Shown here one piece after another: positions 52,582 to 60,381 of a DNA stretch of 64,000 bases. The stretch is from positions 1-64,000 of the forward strand of contig NZ_VCNL01000004.1 of the NCBI RefSeq assembly GCF_007671685.1. The letters run 5' to 3'. The number at the start of each line of letters is the position of its first letter. The stretch's first letter is position 1. The notes under the pieces were generated by a model. It worked only from the letters and a program-made list of their open reading frames with translations, did no database searches and was not told where the DNA came from. The position numbers and the translations under genes are program-made. Origin of the DNA: Halorubrum salsamenti (GTDB lineage: Archaea > Halobacteriota > Halobacteria > Halobacteriales > Haloferacaceae).

Positions 52582-54669
52582 ATGGGTAAGACCCCCACGA
52601 GCAATCATACTGACGCTAGTCCTCCCGAGAACGCGCCAGAGGATGGGAAATATCGAACCCCGATGGAACACGCTCCGTTCCCGCAGAAAGACGGGTACGA
52701 CCCAGGGGAACGCAAGTACGGAGCGGTGGAAAAACGAGGATTCGATATTCACGTCTCCTCACCCGTTGACGATGTGGAAGAGTTGTCGCGGCGCACTCAC
52801 CTCGCCGCTCAATTTCACGTGAATAACCGTCCGTACTGGGAGGAGAATTCTCGGTTCATTAATGACGGTGGAATGCTCTATGACAGGGCCGTCTTGGACC
52901 TATTCGAGGAGAAACTGAACTGCGAAGGCATCAACCTGTCCGATCCAGACATCGAGATTCCGTTGCCTCGGCTGAAAGCACTCTTCTTGCGGAAAGCACG
53001 CGAACAGTCCGGCACCGACTTCCATGAGTACTTGACGGATACACAGGCCGCCGGGTTGCCAACTCTTCAGAAAACCGGGTACGAGACGCGAAGTGAGGTC
53101 CCGAGCTACCAGACATTTCAGCGCACGTACAACACGCTCCACGGCGAAGATACAGACACGATTGACGGGGATGCGTTCGAGGCTGCCGTAACCCGGGCCG
53201 TCTACGCTGTTTACCGGGCAGGAATCGTGCCTCCGGATGCTGTCAAACAGGAATACGGCTTCGACGCGCTCGAACCGCCCCTCAACGAGAAATACGTCTC
53301 TCGGGACACTGAGAAAGCGGAGCTTCGGGAGTTCGTCGAACTCCTGTTCGATCTCACGACCGAGCCGCTCACTTTCGGCCGGGATTCAGAACAGAGCAAA
53401 CACGACATGCAGGCGTTTATCGGAGCGCTCGCCGCCTCTGCCCTCACCGGCGCAGGTCTGGAAGGGCTGAAAGACGTCTGTGACTGGAATCACCCGCGTG
53501 ACCGAATTCCTGGCGGTGCCTGGTTGGACAACTACGTTTCTGGGCTCCCGATCCACGCCGAGGAGATGTCCGAGTCCCAGTTCGACGGAGCCGCGGACTC
53601 GATTTCGACGATCGATGAGCAGTTCAATGCTGTCCATCGCTTGACCCTACAGTTTGCGAAAGCGCTCGGGTTCTGGTCGAAATCAGACCCGTTCAAGGTC
53701 GGTATCGATATGTTCCGCGTCGATTGGGCTGGCGAATCGTTGGACGTGACCATCGGCAGGCCTCCCAAAGCCGACAATGACGCCGTTACTGAACAGTGGA
53801 CGTTCGTTATCGCCGGCGGTGCGGAACCCGAAAATCGATTCATACTCGGTGGCCGCTGGCTGCAGACCCTACGTGACTATCCCACCGCAGTCCGAGATAT
53901 CCTGTCGAACGCTGTCCCGCCTGCTGCCATCGACACAGTCCTCATCGATTCCGAAATCGTCAGCGGGGAACTCATCGATACGCTCTGGGAGTTCGTCGGG
54001 GAGGACTGGATCATCAGTGCGCCGGATAGTGCAGTCGTGACGGGGCTGAAACGTCTCACGCCTGCGAATCACGTCGGGTACGCCCCAGAAATACGGTGGA
54101 ACACCGACTCAAAGCCGAACCTCGTGACGTATCCGACAGAGGGAAACAACCCGGATCCAGTGTTAGTTGACCCACGGGATATTGCGTTGGAAGCAATACA
54201 GGAGGAGGGAGACGACGACAAGATAGCGATCCCACTCAAACACCGTCTTGAGGATGATACCCCTCGGCCAACCTCTTTGGAACCGGATCCGGACGTTCCA
54301 CTTCTTATCGACGCAGTAGACGACTTGGAGGCAGCCCCTGGCATCGGTAGTGAAGACGGACTTGCTGCGTATTTCACTGGCCGCTCCCTCCAGAATCGTT
54401 CTGGCTCCGGGATTCGTTTTCAATACGTGCAACGGTGGAGTATCGAGAAAACTGTCGATCAATTAAAAAATGATTTTATGCCGACGATTAATAGCCGGGA
54501 CCCGAAGAAGCGCCTCTACGCGATGCACGTGGCTATCCTACTGTACAACTGGCACACGCTGATCAACCGATGCCTGTCTCCGAACGGAATTCGGCTGGAC
54601 ATCACTCACCAGGAACTCCTACAGGCGATTCAACACGTCGCATTCAACGACTCCTCAAGCGAGGAGTAA
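52582..54669 (+). CDS. Large DDE-type transposase (IS4-like)
   Basis: The 695-residue protein has the three acidic residues of a DDE transposase: Asp in VGIDMFRVDW near residue 375, Asp in TVLIDSEIVSG near residue 455 and Glu in RWSIEKTVDQLKND near residue 618. The last has the R-W-x-I-E form typical of IS4-like enzymes. The first 350 residues are an N-terminal region not seen in ordinary IS4 transposases. NDFMPTINSRDPKKRLYAMH follows the Glu. The gene appears intact. Terminal repeats were not identified. Confidence 0.75.
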   Translation: MGKTPTSNHTDASPPENAPEDGKYRTPMEHAPFPQKDGYDPGERKYGAVEKRGFDIHVSSPVDDVEELSRRTHLAAQFHVNNRPYWEENSRFINDGGMLYDRAVLDLFEEKLNCEGINLSDPDIEIPLPRLKALFLRKAREQSGTDFHEYLTDTQAAGLPTLQKTGYETRSEVPSYQTFQRTYNTLHGEDTDTIDGDAFEAAVTRAVYAVYRAGIVPPDAVKQEYGFDALEPPLNEKYVSRDTEKAELREFVELLFDLTTEPLTFGRDSEQSKHDMQAFIGALAASALTGAGLEGLKDVCDWNHPRDRIPGGAWLDNYVSGLPIHAEEMSESQFDGAADSISTIDEQFNAVHRLTLQFAKALGFWSKSDPFKVGIDMFRVDWAGESLDVTIGRPPKADNDAVTEQWTFVIAGGAEPENRFILGGRWLQTLRDYPTAVRDILSNAVPPAAIDTVLIDSEIVSGELIDTLWEFVGEDWIISAPDSAVVTGLKRLTPANHVGYAPEIRWNTDSKPNLVTYPTEGNNPDPVLVDPRDIALEAIQEEGDDDKIAIPLKHRLEDDTPRPTSLEPDPDVPLLIDAVDDLEAAPGIGSEDGLAAYFTGRSLQNRSGSGIRFQYVQRWSIEKTVDQLKNDFMPTINSRDPKKRLYAMHVAILLYNWHTLINRCLSPNGIRLDITHQELLQAIQHVAFNDSSSEE

Positions 54670-54753
54670 GTGAGGATCACCGGCTACGGTACCGTCTCAT
54701 TCGCGGTCAGACGGCGATACTGACCATCTGTCTCGGTCCCGGCATCAGTAATC

Positions 54754-54937
54754 GGCTCTGTTGAACCCCTTTCTTCAGACATTTCTGAAGATTCCACCAC
54801 CCCTATCTGGCTTTATCACGGATTGGGTGCGCTATTTTTTATTCACCGGCGTAACAGGATTTCTCTAAGAGGTAAGTCACCAGTGCTGACCGGAACCGGG
54901 GTAGAACGTATCTCTTTCTGAAGATTTCAACAGAGCC
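54754..54937. mobile_element. 184-bp MITE-like element with GGCTCTGTTGAA ends
   Basis: GGCTCTGTTGAA at 54754-54765 and its exact reverse complement at 54926-54937 flank 160 bases without coding potential. Just inside each end lies a CTTCAGA/TCTGAAG motif. The ends resemble those of IS5-type haloarchaeal insertion sequences, so this looks like a non-autonomous deletion derivative. No target duplication is obvious. Its right end lies two bases from the stop codon of the next gene. Confidence 0.65.
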
Positions 54938-54939
54938 GT

Positions 54940-55404
54940 TTATTCTTCTTTTTGCGAATCAGATTCTTCCGAAAGCGGGGTTCCGAGTGACCGCTGTTTA
55001 TCCTCCTGAACGTCTGGTTCTTGCACTAATTCGTACATGCTTTTGTTACCATATCTTTGAGCGACTCTCTTGACTCGCCCCTGCGTACTCTGAAACGAAT
55101 CATCGAGATATGATTTTGTGCGCTCAAATCCACTCACATACCGCTTCCCTTTCTCCGTTTCTTCGACGTCTCGGGACTGTCCCTCCTCATCCGTTTCAAC
55201 GATTCCCATGTCGATGTACCGTTTGATACTTCGTGAGAGACCTTCGTTGAACGGCCCTCGCTCTTTGAGGACGGAATCTACATCAGTATCACCCGGTTCA
55301 CGACGGTAGCGATCGAGCAGTTTATGATACTTTCCGCGGCCTTCGATCTCTCCACCCGTCTCGTGTAAGAGGAGTAACTCTGGATGGTGGTCCTCGTCAC
55401 TCAT
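54940..55404 (-). CDS. Putative winged-helix small protein
   Basis: The 154-residue acidic protein is A+T-richer than its neighbours. Residues 10-90 look like a winged helix (HHPELLLLHETGGEIEGRGK, then FNEGLSRSIKRYIDMGIVET and GKRYVSGFERTKSYL). The tail is charged. Proteins of this look occur beside haloarchaeal mobile genes. It runs divergently from the nuclease-RAMP operon, whose 5' end is lost right at its start, so it may have arrived with the event that cut the operon. Confidence 0.6.
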   Translation of the reverse strand: MSDEDHHPELLLLHETGGEIEGRGKYHKLLDRYRREPGDTDVDSVLKERGPFNEGLSRSIKRYIDMGIVETDEEGQSRDVEETEKGKRYVSGFERTKSYLDDSFQSTQGRVKRVAQRYGNKSMYELVQEPDVQEDKQRSLGTPLSEESDSQKEE

Positions 55405-55406
55405 AG

Positions 55407-55535
55407 GTACTCATCAAGAGTTGTCGCTTCAGTGTGGATACGGTACAGGAGACGCCGTTGAGTGTGCGGGAGCGCCGTGGTGGGGAGACGTCGGGTGAGG
55501 ACGAGGGCGAGTCGGGTGCGGGTGATGGGGCGTGA
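55407..55535 (+). pseudogene. C-terminal remnant of a lost upstream gene of the RAMP operon
   Basis: An open frame of 42 codons without a start runs into the next gene. It ends with VQETPLSVRERRGGETSGED and an acidic Gly/Ser tail, the usual look of a haloarchaeal protein end. Its TGA (55533-55535) overlaps the GTG start at 55532 in the GTGA pattern used throughout this operon. Upstream is a stop and the divergent winged-helix gene. I infer that the body of a gene, possibly the main Cas7-like subunit, was removed. Confidence 0.5.
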
Positions 55536-56398
55536 CGGGGTCGGAGTCCGGTCTGGAGCCCGGTGGTGATGGTGAACCAGGCGCGTTGGTGGCGGCGTTC
55601 CGGCACGACGTACACAAGCTTCGGGGGAAGCAGCACGCGTCGGCTGATCAGGAGGTGTGCGGGGTGCGGGTGAATCAGTCGGTGCCGTGCGGTGCGGATG
55701 GGGATGCGGCGGTGTTGAGTCGCCCGTCGGGTGAGCCGGAGGAAACGGTGGCGAATCACGTGTCGCCGGCACGGCTCTCACTCGTGACGGGGGCGACGGT
55801 CGCGGATCCCGTGGACGTGCCGGCCTCAGTGGCGGCTGTGCGTGGGCTGGTCAGGCCGGGGTGTTCGGACCCGGCGCGACTCCACGCTGAGTGGTTGACG
55901 AGTGATGTGGCGGCGCGGTTCAACGAGTCGGTGTACGTCCCGTACACGTCGTTGAAGTTCCACGTGTTGCTGGTGGCGGCGCTGCTCGATAATTACCGAT
56001 CCGGGTACGCGTTCGAGGATCTTTGTCTTGTGGCGGAGTGCCCGGCGCGCGGCCCGCCGACTGGCGACGGCGATGATGGTCGTGTGGCGGCGGCGCTTGA
56101 CGCTGAAGTGGTGGTGCCGTGCCGGACGGTGTTGTGGACGTCTGAACTGGCGGTCCGCGTGACGGGTGACGCGCCTTCGACGGGGGCGGTGGCGTCGCTT
56201 GGGGCGGGGCCGGCGCGGTCGTTTGCGGATACGTGGTCGCGGTTGTCGGCGCAGCCGCTGGATGTGGAGCGGAAGTGGCTGCGCGTGGTGGATGCGCAGT
56301 TGCGTCGCATCCGGTCGTTTTCGACGGCGCTGCAGTACGTGGAGGATGTCGTGGAGAGGGATGTGGGTGCTGCGGTGCGTGGCGGGGTGGGGAGGTGA
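55532..56398 (+). CDS. Uncharacterised protein of HRAMP-like operon
   Basis: The 288-residue protein is Gly/Val/Arg-rich and not of a family I can name. Possible secondary structure: a variable N-terminus, a strand-rich middle (ARLSLVTGATVADPVDVPAS), a helix FHVLLVAALLDNYRSGYAFE near residue 150, strands EVVVPCRTVLWTSELAVRVT, and a helical end with FSTALQYVEDVVERDVG. It may be the conserved unknown subunit reported with diverged Cas5 and Cas7 proteins. The GTG start overlaps the previous stop. Codon third positions are strongly G/C, supporting translation. Confidence 0.6.
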   Translation: MTGSESGLEPGGDGEPGALVAAFRHDVHKLRGKQHASADQEVCGVRVNQSVPCGADGDAAVLSRPSGEPEETVANHVSPARLSLVTGATVADPVDVPASVAAVRGLVRPGCSDPARLHAEWLTSDVAARFNESVYVPYTSLKFHVLLVAALLDNYRSGYAFEDLCLVAECPARGPPTGDGDDGRVAAALDAEVVVPCRTVLWTSELAVRVTGDAPSTGAVASLGAGPARSFADTWSRLSAQPLDVERKWLRVVDAQLRRIRSFSTALQYVEDVVERDVGAAVRGGVGR

Positions 56399-56434
56399 TC
56401 CGGGTGGGCGGGCGGGGTCGGCGCGGCGGACCGG

Positions 56435-56665
56435 TTGTGGGGAGGCGACGTGGTCGTGGGTCGGGGCTGCGGGTTGTGGTGGGCTCGCAGCCGCGACGGG
56501 TGCGTGCCGCGGGTCGCGGGCTTGGTGCCGGGTTGTTCGTGGTGGGACGACGCGGGACCGGTTCGCGCCTCGGAAATCGGTGGTGCGGGTCGCAGCTGGG
56601 AGTGCCGTTTCGACCCTGCCACCGAGACGTGGGAACACTGGAGGCGAGGTGTGCGGATCGCGTGA
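56435..56665 (+). CDS. Small Trp/Cys-rich protein, possibly gene fragment
   Basis: This frame (from TTG 56435, GTG 56450 or 56456) gives up to 76 residues ending FDPATETWEHWRRGVRIA. It has three cysteines and many Trp. It is in the same frame as the upstream gene after one stop codon, and codon third positions are mostly G/C, so it could be a separate small gene or the far end of the upstream protein cut by a stop. An alternative frame (56395-56820) is coupled to both neighbours by GTGA overlaps but has the composition of a shadow. Confidence 0.35.
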   Translation: MWGGDVVVGRGCGLWWARSRDGCVPRVAGLVPGCSWWDDAGPVRASEIGGAGRSWECRFDPATETWEHWRRGVRIA

Positions 56666-56751
56666 CGGGTCGGCGAAGAACACTGGAAACAGGGTGTGTG
56701 GATCACGGGGAGAGTACGTCGTGGAGAACACTGGAAACGGGGTGTGCGGTA
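56633..56751 (+). repeat. Three ~27-bp direct repeats inside the operon
   Basis: Copies starting at 56633, 56678 and 56726 read GAACACTGGA, then five variable bases, then GGTGTG(C/T)GG. They are 45 and 48 bases apart. Each translates in one shared frame as EHW(K/R)(R/Q)GV, the first being the C-terminal end of the small frame above. They may be tandem duplications of a gene end, or short repeat-spacer-like units. Confidence 0.7.
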
Positions 56752-56816
56752 CGGGGTGCTGATAGTGTGGCGTGTGAACGTGTGATGGCCACCAGTGGAA
56801 GCGCGGGGGTGGGAGC

Positions 56817-57758
56817 GTGACGCGCATCCAGCAGGTGTTGTTCGAGTTGGAAGCGCCGTACACGGGGCACCCGTACTTCGTAAGCGGTAACGCGTTGTTC
56901 AACGCGGTCGCGCCGCACGTCGATGACGAGACGCGGCGGGAGTTGCGAGTGAGTCACGGGGTGTTCGTGCCGGAAGAGTACGGTGAGTACCCAGCCGCGC
57001 ATTCGATGCCCGGGTACGCGGGGAAGCTCGGCGGGTCGCTCCCCGACGTGGACGCGTACGAGGATCTGTTCCTGTACCGTGACGCGGCGCAGCGATGGTT
57101 GCTGGACTCCAGGCCACGAGACGCGCATAACACGCACGACGTCCAGACGCACGGTGGGCGCGTCGCGTACGCTGACACGTCCTGGTTCGGGCGGCCCGAG
57201 ACGATGCGGAACACCCGGCGGGCCGTGTCGTGGTACCTCCACTGCTACGTGTCCGTGGACGGCGTCGACGACACGATCCCGCTATCAGAGGACGTCCTCG
57301 ACGGGATCCAAGTCGGTGCCGCGCGGAACTACGGGTTCGGTGAAGTGTCGGTCGCTGATACGCGAGTCGTGGAGGTAGCGGAACTCGATTACTCTCGCCT
57401 CGAAGCAGCCAAGCAGGACGGGGAGCCATGCCAGGTTGAGTTACTGACGCCGTTCGTCACGGCTTCGGAGTACCCGGGCGCGGATGACCAGGACGTTCCG
57501 TGGTGGTGGGGCGTTACAGATGCCGAGGTGCGGCGGCGAGAAACCCGTGTCGTGGACGACGGTCACGTGTACGTGGTGAACACGATCGACCACGGGCAGG
57601 TCGTCCCGTACACCAGCTCGGACCCGGTGCGAACGGCGATGAACGGTGTGCTCAGGGTTGGGACGCATTCGAAGTACGGGTTCGGTGAGTTCCGCGTCAG
57701 ACCGGCTGGTGAGGGGCGCGTCCCGGGGCGGGCAGAAACGCGGGGTGGTGAGGCGTGA
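56817..57758 (+). CDS. RAMP-superfamily protein (Cas5/Cas7-like)
   Basis: The 313-residue protein shows two glycine-rich loops typical of RAMP proteins: GIQVGAARNYGFGEVSV near residues 163-179 and GVLRVGTHSKYGFGEFRV near 277-294. Each follows a strand-helix pattern consistent with two ferredoxin-like folds. The N-terminus (MTRIQQVLFELEAPYTGHPY, then FVSGNALFNAV) is also RAMP-like. Such proteins bind guide RNA in class 1 CRISPR effectors. It is coupled on both sides by GTGA overlaps, the downstream partner being an exonuclease. Whether it is nearer Cas5, Cas6 or Cas7 needs profile comparison. Confidence 0.7.
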   Translation: MTRIQQVLFELEAPYTGHPYFVSGNALFNAVAPHVDDETRRELRVSHGVFVPEEYGEYPAAHSMPGYAGKLGGSLPDVDAYEDLFLYRDAAQRWLLDSRPRDAHNTHDVQTHGGRVAYADTSWFGRPETMRNTRRAVSWYLHCYVSVDGVDDTIPLSEDVLDGIQVGAARNYGFGEVSVADTRVVEVAELDYSRLEAAKQDGEPCQVELLTPFVTASEYPGADDQDVPWWWGVTDAEVRRRETRVVDDGHVYVVNTIDHGQVVPYTSSDPVRTAMNGVLRVGTHSKYGFGEFRVRPAGEGRVPGRAETRGGEA

Positions 57759-58411
57759 CGTTGCGGCAAGTAGCGTTCGACATCGAGACGACCGGGTTCA
57801 ACGCGGATGACGTCGTCACAGTAGTCGGGTTCGCGGTGCCGCTCGGAGTCCGCGTGTTCGTGAACACAGGCGGCCGCGCTGCTCCTGACATCGGTGAAGT
57901 CGGCGGGGACGTGGTCGTGAAGGTGACGACGCACTCCTCGGAACCCGGGTTGCTGACGGCCGTCGCCGGGTTCGTTGAGGAGCGGTTCCGGGACGCGGAC
58001 GTGTTGCTCGTGGCGTACAACGGGGAGCGGTGGCGCGGCGGGTTCGACCTTCCGTTCCTCCGCACGCGGTTCGCGCGCCTCGACATCGCGTGGCCGTTCA
58101 CCGACGTGCCGTACGCGGACGTCATGCCGCTCGTCACGAAGCGGTTCAACACGACCGTTGACGGTGACGAGCACGGCGACCTCGACACCGCGTACGACGT
58201 GCTGTGCGACGGGACGTACGGTGAGCTCGACCCGTTCACGGAGAGTGCGGAAGCAGTGACAGCGTTCGAGAACGAGGAGTTCGCGGCGCTCGCCGCGCAC
58301 AACGTCGCGGACGTGCTGCGAACACGTGAGCTCGGGCGGCTCGCGGAACAGTACTGCTCGAAATCAGAGTTCAACGTGAAATCGCTAACACCGACACGGA
58401 GCACCCAATGA
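57755..58411 (+). CDS. DEDD-type 3'-5' exonuclease (DnaQ/RNase H-like fold)
   Basis: The 218-residue protein has the exonuclease motifs: Exo I VAFDIETTGF (Asp9 and Glu11), Exo II around YNGERWRGGFDLPFLRTRF near residue 90, and Exo III AHNVADVLRTRELGRL near residue 188. His-x3-Asp stands where the final catalytic pair should be, as in RNase-H-like YprB-type nucleases. It should trim single-stranded DNA or RNA. Its GTG start overlaps the RAMP gene stop, suggesting that it supplies cleavage for the complex. Confidence 0.8.
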   Translation: MTLRQVAFDIETTGFNADDVVTVVGFAVPLGVRVFVNTGGRAAPDIGEVGGDVVVKVTTHSSEPGLLTAVAGFVEERFRDADVLLVAYNGERWRGGFDLPFLRTRFARLDIAWPFTDVPYADVMPLVTKRFNTTVDGDEHGDLDTAYDVLCDGTYGELDPFTESAEAVTAFENEEFAALAAHNVADVLRTRELGRLAEQYCSKSEFNVKSLTPTRSTQ

Positions 58412-58452
58412 CACGACAATCGACGCGACGCTCGGCAGGTGATGGACAGTGA
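58408..58452 (+). CDS. 14-codon coupling mini-frame
   Basis: A tiny frame (MTRQSTRRSAGDGQ) starts with an ATG that overlaps the exonuclease stop (ATGA), and ends with a TGA that overlaps the GTG of the nuclease gene (GTGA). The overlaps at both ends suggest it lets ribosomes reinitiate across the gap; a functional peptide is less likely. It is basic. Confidence 0.35.
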   Translation: MTRQSTRRSAGDGQ

Positions 58453-59168
58453 GTACTGACGACTTCCCCGATGACGTTGATGGGTTCCGAACGGCGGGGA
58501 AAGAGTCGTGGGAGCACTTGTGGCCGAAATTAGAGTTGGAGCGGCGTCGCCGCACACAAACCGAGCCGTTCTTCCACGGTGAGTATCGGTTCGAGAGGAA
58601 GGTCGCTGACCGCGTCCCGGACTGTGCGGTCATCGGAGGTGACGTGAACCGGTGGATTGAGTTTGTCGCCGGGTCCGACCAACCGTACCGGAAGAAGACA
58701 CGGGAAGCGCTGCGCTTGGGGTTCGTCATCCACTGGGTGTTTCACACTGACCACGCCGAGCAGAAAGGGACGGCGCGTGACGCGTTAACCCCGGAGCTCC
58801 ACGGCCCGTTCTCATTCGGAGAGTACAACCCGGACACAGGCACGTTGGATGTCGGTGACCCGGTGACGTTCAAGAATTTCAGGTTCCCGGTTGAATCAAT
58901 GGAAGAGTTCGAACCGCGGGAACTCCTCGGGTATCGACGCGGCATGGCCCGGATCGACCGGGTTGACTACGGGTACGATCTCGGCATGTTCGCCGTTGCC
59001 GGCGTCCAGCGTCGCATATTGGCGAACGCGTACGGGACGGAGTTCTGCGCAGTGGCACCAGGTCAATCAATTGCCGATGCGACGTGGGGGTTTCCGACGC
59101 GAGACGGGCTTGAACGACTCATCGAAACGAACAACCTCACACGACTCGGACCGGTACGGCGAGACTGA
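58449..59168 (+). CDS. CoiA-like PD-(D/E)XK nuclease
   Basis: The 239-residue protein has a nuclease-like core near residues 40-105: EYRFERKVADRVPDCAVIG with the Pro-Asp, RWIEFVAGSDQPYRKKT with Glu and Lys, and ALRLGFVIHWVFHTDHAEQ. The order P-D, E-x-V, S-x-x-P-Y-R-x-K and W-V-F-H resembles competence-type CoiA nucleases. The C-terminal half (PRELLGYRRGMARIDRVDYG) is unfamiliar. As last gene of the operon it gives a second, distinct nuclease. GC remains high up to its stop, after which IS-remnant sequence begins. Confidence 0.65.
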   Translation: MSTDDFPDDVDGFRTAGKESWEHLWPKLELERRRRTQTEPFFHGEYRFERKVADRVPDCAVIGGDVNRWIEFVAGSDQPYRKKTREALRLGFVIHWVFHTDHAEQKGTARDALTPELHGPFSFGEYNPDTGTLDVGDPVTFKNFRFPVESMEEFEPRELLGYRRGMARIDRVDYGYDLGMFAVAGVQRRILANAYGTEFCAVAPGQSIADATWGFPTRDGLERLIETNNLTRLGPVRRD

Positions 59169-59284
59169 GCAGGCAATCGGGGAGCCGGTTCGACAACAAG
59201 GGTTTGAGAGCCTATCGAGAGTCCAGGAAATCACAGCAAAAGCTCGAAGTCCCAGTCAGCGATTACTGCCTGACCCGATAGTCC

Positions 59285-59345
59285 GGCTCTGTTGAAATCC
59301 GTAGTCGGTGAGATGTTCTTGCTGTCATGCTGAATACGAGGCGCG
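59285..59345 (+). mobile_element. Solo IS5-type end remnant
   Basis: GGCTCTGTTGAAATCC (59285-59300) followed by GTAGTCGGTGAGATG and ATGCTGAATACG resembles the left end of haloarchaeal IS5-group sequences. There is no transposase gene and no right end nearby. The 120 bases before it (59169-59284) have no coding frame and look like decayed sequence. Confidence 0.5.
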
Positions 59346-59351
59346 AGTTGG

Positions 59352-59561
59352 TCAGTTCGAATTCGCGCTCAGCAGCAGCGCGACTCCTGTAACTGATACT
59401 GACACTCCGAGGAGGATGAGACCGAGGTACCCCACAGCTATCGACCCGATATCCTGAATTGCTGAATGGTACTTGTTAGTCGTGTGTAGCAGCAGCAGCA
59501 GGGTGCCTACGATGCTGATGAGGAGTCCTACCGCGTTTGCCCACAGTCCTAACTTCGCCAT
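59352..59561 (-). CDS. Small two-helix membrane protein
   Basis: The 69-residue protein has two hydrophobic helices at about residues 5-26 and 38-65 with a short polar turn. A GAGGTGAT ribosome-binding site is placed 6-13 bases before the ATG, which is unusual here and supports translation. The function is unknown. The ~220 bases upstream (59562-59784) show no gene. Confidence 0.6.
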   Translation of the reverse strand: MAKLGLWANAVGLLISIVGTLLLLLHTTNKYHSAIQDIGSIAVGYLGLILLGVSVSVTGVALLLSANSN

Positions 59562-59784
59562 GTAATCACCTCATGTAGGTGAATTTAAAATACGTGTGTG
59601 CTAGATGTATTAGTTATCTTTTGTTCTACAACGTATCAGCCCCTGGTCTAGGCGACAGAGATTGTGGGGGAATCCGCTCTGCTGTAGGTACGCTCTGAGT
59701 CGGCCACAACGTTTCTGTCGGATCCAGCGGAGCTCTCGATGATATTGCTAGATACAGAGCCCGGTTCTCGGACGGAGGTCCATC

Positions 59785-60381
59785 TCAGTATCCGTTATAA
59801 TCCGATCCGAGATCAAATCGGCTAATATCAACAGTGGTCGGTGGGTCAGTAGGAGGGTCGGTTTCTATCGGGCGGACATACCTGACACGGAGATCATCAG
59901 TGGCCTCTACCCAAAACTTCTCAACAGACACGTGTCCGGCAAGCGGGAGTTCATTGAAAACAGCTCTCCGGGCCTGGGCGTGTAAGTGGTCGTCAGCATC
60001 GTTCACCGGCCCCATTTTGATTTTGTAATTTACTCCCCCAAACTCATTCATCAACGTGTCATGTAAGTCGGCCGATATTGCGACCGAAGCGCCGTCAACG
60101 GTTCCATCAACGTACTCTGGATCAAACATCCCGAAGACCTCGTCTCGGTCGCGGTCAAATTGTACCCGGAGGAGATCGGCTAAGACGGATGAATCTGGCC
60201 GGGTGAGTTTGACCTGTACTTTCTTTTGCCATACTAACCCGTCTGTAGACTGAGTGTTCCCTGACGTCGGCGTACTCTCTGTATCGTTCGGCCAAACCGG
60301 ACTTGAACAGCCAGTGAATGAGGCAATACTGCCTGTCCCACAGAGCGACAGGAACCGTCGGCGTGAGAGAGGAGGGCACAT
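59785..60381 (-). CDS. Tat-exported lipoprotein of unknown function
   Basis: From the ATG at 60381 the protein is 198 residues. The signal has RRRFLSLCGTG and lipobox FTGC, then a Thr/Ser-rich linker, so it is exported and lipid-anchored. The domain includes LADLLRVQFDRDRDEVFGMFDP and KMGPVNDADDHLHAQARRAVF. I do not recognise the family. An upstream frame start at 60426 would hide the signal. Codon use is less GC-rich than core genes, as expected in the island. Confidence 0.7.
   Translation of the reverse strand: MCPPLSRRRFLSLCGTGSIASFTGCSSPVWPNDTESTPTSGNTQSTDGLVWQKKVQVKLTRPDSSVLADLLRVQFDRDRDEVFGMFDPEYVDGTVDGASVAISADLHDTLMNEFGGVNYKIKMGPVNDADDHLHAQARRAVFNELPLAGHVSVEKFWVEATDDLRVRYVRPIETDPPTDPPTTVDISRFDLGSDYNGY

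Noticed and set aside
55401-55781. 126-codon minus-strand Pro/Thr/Arg/His-rich frame
   Set aside because: Antisense shadow of the RAMP-operon start; composition unlike any haloarchaeal protein.
56395-56820. 141-codon frame exactly coupled to both neighbours by GTGA overlaps
   Set aside because: The product is almost all Gly, Arg and Val with poor codon third-position bias; the other frame (56435-56665) looks more like protein. The coupling could be chance, but the case is not closed.
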